Shown here: positions 60,235-64,000 of the stretch, one piece after another
Layout of the letters: each line of letters starts with the position of its first letter
Position numbering within the stretch: position 1 is the first letter of the stretch
DNA from: Planctomycetota bacterium
GTDB taxonomy: Bacteria; Planctomycetota; Planctomycetia; Gemmatales; Gemmataceae
Direction of reading: 5' to 3'
DNA length: 64,000 nucleotides
Assembly: GCA_021781415.1 (NCBI GenBank)
Contig: JAJXWW010000070.1
Location: 26,351-90,350, forward strand
Notes under the pieces: generated by a model
Seen by the model: the letters and a program-made list of their open reading frames with translations, nothing else
Told to the model about the DNA's origin: nothing
Database searches by the model: none
Made by a program: the position numbers and the translations under genes

Positions 60235-61524
60235 GAAGCTATTCTTCGCCCCCCTCATGTCGGCAGGAGTGCGGCACAAGAGATAGAACAATGCCGCGCC
60301 GATGCAGCCGAAGGCGAAGGCGACATACAATAAAACGCGCGGACCAAACGACAGCCACAATGCGGCACCCACCAACGACGACGTGCAGATCGCGAACGCG
60401 CGCAATCCCCAATAAAGCCCCACCCCCTTCGCTCGGATTTCCGGCGGCAATAACGAGGTGATGAGCACCTTGCGAGACGGTTCGCCGATCTCTCGCAATC
60501 CGTGTACCACGAAGGCAACGAACAACCAATTCCCGCTCGGTAACAGGTCCAAGGTTAATGGAAACGCAGCGAAAAAGAGAAAGGTCAAGCCGATGAACGG
60601 TCGAACTCCCACGTTGCGAGAAAGGGAACCGACGGGTAGATACGTCAACAGGGAAACGGTGTGTTGAAGCGCGATGTAGAGACCGAATTGTTCCAAGGAG
60701 ATCCCACGAACGTAGTAGACGTATAAGACGATGAAATCGCGCACCAACCAGTCGCACCAGCGTTTGAAGATCTCCGCCACCAAGAGGCGTCGCAACAGCG
60801 GCGGCATTTGACGTAGGATCGCGCGCGCCGACTGCGTCGAAGTCGGAGCTTGGTGGTGCGGCATCCACCGCCATTGAACGAGGACCGAGAGAATCCCCAA
60901 GCCCAGCGAAACGCTCACCAACCACCTCATTCCGTCCATCGTTCCTTGCTCTTCGCCGTAAAGCCTTTGCGCCTGCGTCAGCACGAAACCGGCAAGGAGG
61001 GGGCCAAAGATTTTCGGCAATCGCTTCTGGATGGATTGCAGCGCGAAGGCCATGCCTCGACCGGACTGGCCGACGGTCGAGCCGACCGCGGTGAACGTCA
61101 CCGGCACCGACAGCGGCTCCCACCCGAGGATGAGTAACGCCGCGACGATCGTGCCCAGCGGATGACTCCACGACAGCAGGAGAATGTAACCCGTGACGGT
61201 GAGGAGTCCGAACAGGAGCAGCGAACCGCGATCGCCCAAACGCGCCGTCAAATGTCCCCCGCCGATGTAGCAAAGTCCCTCGAACAGATTGCGCAGGCAC
61301 GAGTAGATTCCGACAACCCACAGCGTCTCGGCGGACAGATCGCCAAGCGTAGCCGTCGCCTCGATAACGTGCTTGCTCCGCGCTTGCAGATAGACCGGGA
61401 TGAACCGCTCCCACAGGTTTTCGCCCAGGCCGAAGCACAGAACGGCGAACAGAACGATGGCCACGGTTCGATTGAGGGCTAGAAAATTTGCCAACGAAGT
61501 CCACGCTTTAGGAGATGCTTTCAT
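60229..61524 (-). CDS. Major facilitator superfamily transporter
   Basis: 431 residues with about 12 hydrophobic helices: VAIVLFAVLCFGLGENLWER, LLLFGLLTVTGYILLLSWS, LGLGILSVLVQWRW, IGLTFLFFAAFPLTLDLLPS, VLLYVAFAFGCIGAALFYLL. The loop 2-3 motif 'GGHLTARLGDRGS' fits MFS (GxLaDrxGrr). Substrate class is not readable. No Shine-Dalgarno is seen before ATG 61524, and the upstream spacer is shared with the receiver gene. The last residues and stop codon lie in a palindromic repeat, which may have redefined the C-terminus. Confidence 0.9.
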   Translation of the reverse strand: MKASPKAWTSLANFLALNRTVAIVLFAVLCFGLGENLWERFIPVYLQARSKHVIEATATLGDLSAETLWVVGIYSCLRNLFEGLCYIGGGHLTARLGDRGSLLLFGLLTVTGYILLLSWSHPLGTIVAALLILGWEPLSVPVTFTAVGSTVGQSGRGMAFALQSIQKRLPKIFGPLLAGFVLTQAQRLYGEEQGTMDGMRWLVSVSLGLGILSVLVQWRWMPHHQAPTSTQSARAILRQMPPLLRRLLVAEIFKRWCDWLVRDFIVLYVYYVRGISLEQFGLYIALQHTVSLLTYLPVGSLSRNVGVRPFIGLTFLFFAAFPLTLDLLPSGNWLFVAFVVHGLREIGEPSRKVLITSLLPPEIRAKGVGLYWGLRAFAICTSSLVGAALWLSFGPRVLLYVAFAFGCIGAALFYLLCRTPADMRGAKNSFG

Positions 61525-61531
61525 ATGAATT

Positions 61532-61540
61532 TGTTATAAT
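61532..61540 (+). promoter_or_regulatory. Extended -10 promoter of the receiver gene
   Basis: TGTTATAAT, a perfect TGnTATAAT extended -10, with no clear -35 box. The transcript start is expected near 61547, giving a leader of about 23 nt before GTG 61570. Confidence 0.7.
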
Positions 61541-61569
61541 CAAAATGCGAACAACAAGGAGACGATAGC

Positions 61570-61959
61570 GTGTCTGAATCTACTGAGAAATCGAAGCGGG
61601 TATTGAGCGTCGGTCAGTGTTTCGCGGATCATTCGGCGATAGCGCGCTTCCTGAGCGGCCAGTTCGGCGCGACGGTGATCGCCGCCGATTCGACGAGTCA
61701 AGCGCTGGACCAAGTGAGACAAGAGAGGTTTGCACTGATCTTGGTCAACCGCGTCTTCGACGCCGATGGAGCATCGGGGCTGGATTTCATTCGAGCCGTC
61801 CAAGCGGACGAGCAGTTGCGCACGGTTCCCATTATGCTCGTCAGTAATTATGACGACGCCCAGGCTCAAGCCGTCCAGGCCGGCGCGGTTCTCGGTTTCG
61901 GCAAGGCGTCCCTGAGCCAACCCCAAACGATGGCACGGCTGGAACCGTTCCTTCGCTAA
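61570..61959 (+). CDS. Degenerate response-regulator receiver domain protein
   Basis: 129 residues, a stand-alone CheY-like fold (GTG start 61570, AAGGAG 8 bp upstream). Secondary structure follows the receiver pattern: RVLSVGQCFADHSAIARFLS, ALILVNRVFDADGASGLDFI, VPIMLVSNYDDAQAQAVQAG. The phosphoacceptor Asp is replaced by N60 (LILVN), and the acidic pair at strand 1 reads V-G-Q instead of D-D. The Thr/Ser of strand 4 is S (LVSN) and the later Lys (GFGKAS) is kept. Without Asp it cannot be phosphorylated in the usual way, so it is likely a constitutive or protein-binding receiver. No kinase adjoins. Confidence 0.83.
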   Translation: MSESTEKSKRVLSVGQCFADHSAIARFLSGQFGATVIAADSTSQALDQVRQERFALILVNRVFDADGASGLDFIRAVQADEQLRTVPIMLVSNYDDAQAQAVQAGAVLGFGKASLSQPQTMARLEPFLR

Positions 61960-62035
61960 CGCGCCGATGCCGCGCGGAGCGCGGATCGTACAATAACAAT
62001 CGACCTACCTTCCCACCTGCCGACGAGATCGCAAC

Positions 62036-64000
62036 ATGAACCGTTCCAACCATCATTCGCGGGGGCGAGGTTTCCTTGCCGTACTCCTCTCGGTTTCGCT
62101 GTGCCTGGGCGAGAGTCTGGCTCAGAAGCCGCCTCCCGTCAATCCGCAAGCTCCGGTCCTGAAGTCGGCTTTTCCTCTTGGGATGCAGCGCGGCACGACG
62201 CTCGATCTGACGCTGACGGGAAGCAACCTCGCCGAACCAACGGGTGTGTGGATCAGTTTTTCCGCCAAGACGACGATTCCCACCGACGGCAACAATGGGA
62301 AGGACAACGGCAAACTCGTCGTCCGCCTCGAAGTGCCGAAGGACGCTCCGATCGGCTTTCATGCGATTCGTTTGGCCACGCGGCGCGGCATGTCGAATCT
62401 CCGTCTGTTCTGCATCGACGACTTGCCTCAAGTCCTCGAATCGGCGACGAATCACACGCCAAGTACAGCGCAGACGGTACCGCTACCGAGTGTCGTCGTC
62501 GGCAAGGCCGACGCCGAGACCAGCGATTATTTCAAGTTTCACGCGACAGCCGGTCAACGCCTCAGCTTCGAGATACTTGGACGACGTTTGGGTAGCCAAC
62601 TCGATCCCCAGTTGCAGCTTCTCGACGCCGCCGGACGCGAATTGAAGGGGGGCTACAGCAACGATTCGCCCGGACTCCAGACCGACGCGCGCTTGACGTA
62701 TACCTTCAAAGCCGCGGGCGATTACCTCGTGGCCGTCCGCGACGTTCGGTATCAGGGCGGCGAAGATTTTCACTATCGGCTCCGCATCGGCGACTTCCCT
62801 TGTGCCACCGCGACCCTCCCCTTAGCAGCAAAGCGAGGCGGCAAGGTCAGCGTCCGCTTTGCCGGGCCTTATGTCGAAGGAGTCGCTCCCGTCGAGCTGA
62901 CGACGCCTGCCGATCCCTCGGTCGAATTCCTCTCGTTGGCACCGCGAGGTTCCACGGGACTTCACGGTTGGCCCGTCCATCTGACGCTAAGCGATCTGAC
63001 GGAGACGTTGGAACAGGAGCCGAACGACGACAACGGAAAAGCCAATCGTATCGCCGTTCCCGGCGCGATCACGGCGCGGTTCGAGCAAAAGGGCGATAGC
63101 GATCACTTTGTCTTCGCCTTGAAGAAAGGGGTTCGCCATATCATCGAGATCGAAGCGCACGAATTCGGGTCGCCCACGGAAGTCTACGCCACGCTGCACG
63201 ATGCCAAGGGCGGGCAATTGCAAGCCAGCGATCCGAACAAAGCGGCGCGGCTGGACTTCACGCCGCCGGCCGATGGCGATTACACGCTGCGCGTCGAACA
63301 TCTGCATCTGTGGGGCGGACCCGATGAGGTCTACCGCGTCGCGGTGACACCTTTTGAACCCGGCTTCGATCTTACCGTGGCCCTGGATCGATTCAACGTC
63401 GAGCAGGGCGGCAAATTGTCGCTGCCGATCCTCGCGCCGCGCCGCGACTTCGAGGGAGCCTTTGAAATCGAAGTGCTTGGCCCCAAGGGGATCGGGGGTA
63501 AACTCGCCGTGGCGGCCGGCAAAGCGCCCGCAGCGAATCAACCCATCGGAACGCTCGTCGTGAACGTCGCCCCCGACGTGCCGATCGGCCCGCACGTCTT
63601 TCGGGTTCAAGGCAAGGCGACCATAAACGGTAAAACGACTATCAAACTCGCCAATGTCCGCGCTGTCGTCCGTCAAGAACTGGCCAATCTTCCCTATCCT
63701 CCCGACGAGCTGACCTCCACTCTCGCTTTGGCCGTTACCGAGAGGCCGCCGTTCGCGCTGACGGCGAAGTTCGACGCAGCTTCGTATCAACCCGGCAAAC
63801 CGGCGACGTTGATTGTCTCGGCCACGCGCGCCCCCGGGTTCACGGCGGAGATCGCGCTCACTGCCGCTGGGCTTCCTCCCGGCGTCACGGCGATGCTGAA
63901 AAACATCCCCGCCAATCAAAACGAGGTCAAATTGGCTTTGACACTGACCCCGCAGGCGAAGGTGGGATCGACCGCCATCACCCTCACCGGCAAGAGCAAG
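62036..64000 (+). CDS. Exported PPC-domain protein (3' partial)
   Basis: Open frame from ATG 62036 to the window end, 655 residues visible and no stop. A signal peptide opens it (RGFLAVLLSVSLCLGESLAQ). Immunoglobulin-like and pre-peptidase C-terminal (PPC) beta domains follow: 'SAFPLGMQRGTTLDLTLTGS' (IPT/Ig-like), DYFKFHATAGQRLSFEI at about residue 165, and the acidic 'LEQEPNDDNGKANRIAVPGA' with DHFVFALKKGVRHIIEI at about 325-365. These match exported planctomycete proteins that carry PPC repeats beside peptidase or cytochrome domains; the enzymatic part, if any, lies outside the window. Shine-Dalgarno is weak. Confidence 0.87.
   Translation, partial: MNRSNHHSRGRGFLAVLLSVSLCLGESLAQKPPPVNPQAPVLKSAFPLGMQRGTTLDLTLTGSNLAEPTGVWISFSAKTTIPTDGNNGKDNGKLVVRLEVPKDAPIGFHAIRLATRRGMSNLRLFCIDDLPQVLESATNHTPSTAQTVPLPSVVVGKADAETSDYFKFHATAGQRLSFEILGRRLGSQLDPQLQLLDAAGRELKGGYSNDSPGLQTDARLTYTFKAAGDYLVAVRDVRYQGGEDFHYRLRIGDFPCATATLPLAAKRGGKVSVRFAGPYVEGVAPVELTTPADPSVEFLSLAPRGSTGLHGWPVHLTLSDLTETLEQEPNDDNGKANRIAVPGAITARFEQKGDSDHFVFALKKGVRHIIEIEAHEFGSPTEVYATLHDAKGGQLQASDPNKAARLDFTPPADGDYTLRVEHLHLWGGPDEVYRVAVTPFEPGFDLTVALDRFNVEQGGKLSLPILAPRRDFEGAFEIEVLGPKGIGGKLAVAAGKAPAANQPIGTLVVNVAPDVPIGPHVFRVQGKATINGKTTIKLANVRAVVRQELANLPYPPDELTSTLALAVTERPPFALTAKFDAASYQPGKPATLIVSATRAPGFTAEIALTAAGLPPGVTAMLKNIPANQNEVKLALTLTPQAKVGSTAITLTGKSK

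Overview
The window looks like chromosomal DNA of a flagellated planctomycete, most like the Gemmata/Gemmataceae group. This rests on several lineage-typical families found together: a Cys/Gly/His-rich TIGR03000 protein, a DUF1501 Tat-exported protein, a DUF1559-type protein ending in an H-x9-DG motif, zinc-ribbon plus TPR proteins, a PPC-domain secreted protein, a tiny 'AEDKRQW...GDN' lipoprotein, and many long palindromic repeats between genes. The DNA is GC-rich. LptF, AsmA-like, TolC-like and RND genes point to a diderm envelope.

Layout. 1-1168: end of fliM, then fliN. 1249-4751: TIGR03000 protein and two unrecognised genes. 4806-6106: argC, tRNA-Ala(CGC) and a palindromic tandem repeat. 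6107-12258: minus-strand run of a zinc-ribbon membrane protein and two exported TPR proteins. 12437-19369: tandem UspA protein, two tandem TolC-like outer-membrane proteins, and an FHA-GAF-PP2C phosphatase. 19527-20232: two-gene cassette whose first product resembles the Tse2 toxin fold. 20561-23050: DUF1559 protein and a membrane-anchored ParA-like ATPase. 23043-29124: ABC exporter operon (ATPase, permease, anchored accessory protein) ending in a PIG-L deacetylase. 29271-34346: marR-adaptor-RND efflux operon with a readable promoter and operator. 34500-36022: SDR and bpt, translationally coupled. 36357-38930: DUF1501 and DUF4185-like proteins. 39318-44287: small lipoprotein, AsmA-like protein, LptF-like permease. 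44363-47647: sigma-70 factor and purM. 47662-49514: a small island (5'-truncated HTH gene and DUF3800 gene) bounded by 163-bp direct repeats of the 3' end of the neighbouring aldehyde dehydrogenase gene. 51157-54950: VWA, zinc-ribbon/cyclase-fold and YegI-type kinase operon. 55271-60149: exported protein, NifU-like protein, c-di-AMP (ydaO/yuaA-type) riboswitch leader and SPFH protein, DUF2321/nuclease-fold protein. 60229-64000: MFS transporter, degenerate receiver protein, start of a PPC-domain protein.

How the genes work together. Four units read as coherent modules. The marR-adaptor-RND operon should be autoregulated efflux. The ABC operon is a planctomycete-type exporter with a dedicated accessory protein. 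The VWA/cyclase-fold/kinase operon resembles the YegI-YegL (TerY-P) phosphorylation systems but carries an unusual partner. The SPFH gene appears to be controlled by a c-di-AMP riboswitch behind a good sigma-70 promoter. The most unusual items are that riboswitch/SPFH pairing, the direct-repeat-bounded DUF3800 island, the Tse2-like cassette and the kinase/VWA operon. All family assignments were made by reading the sequence; no database search was run.
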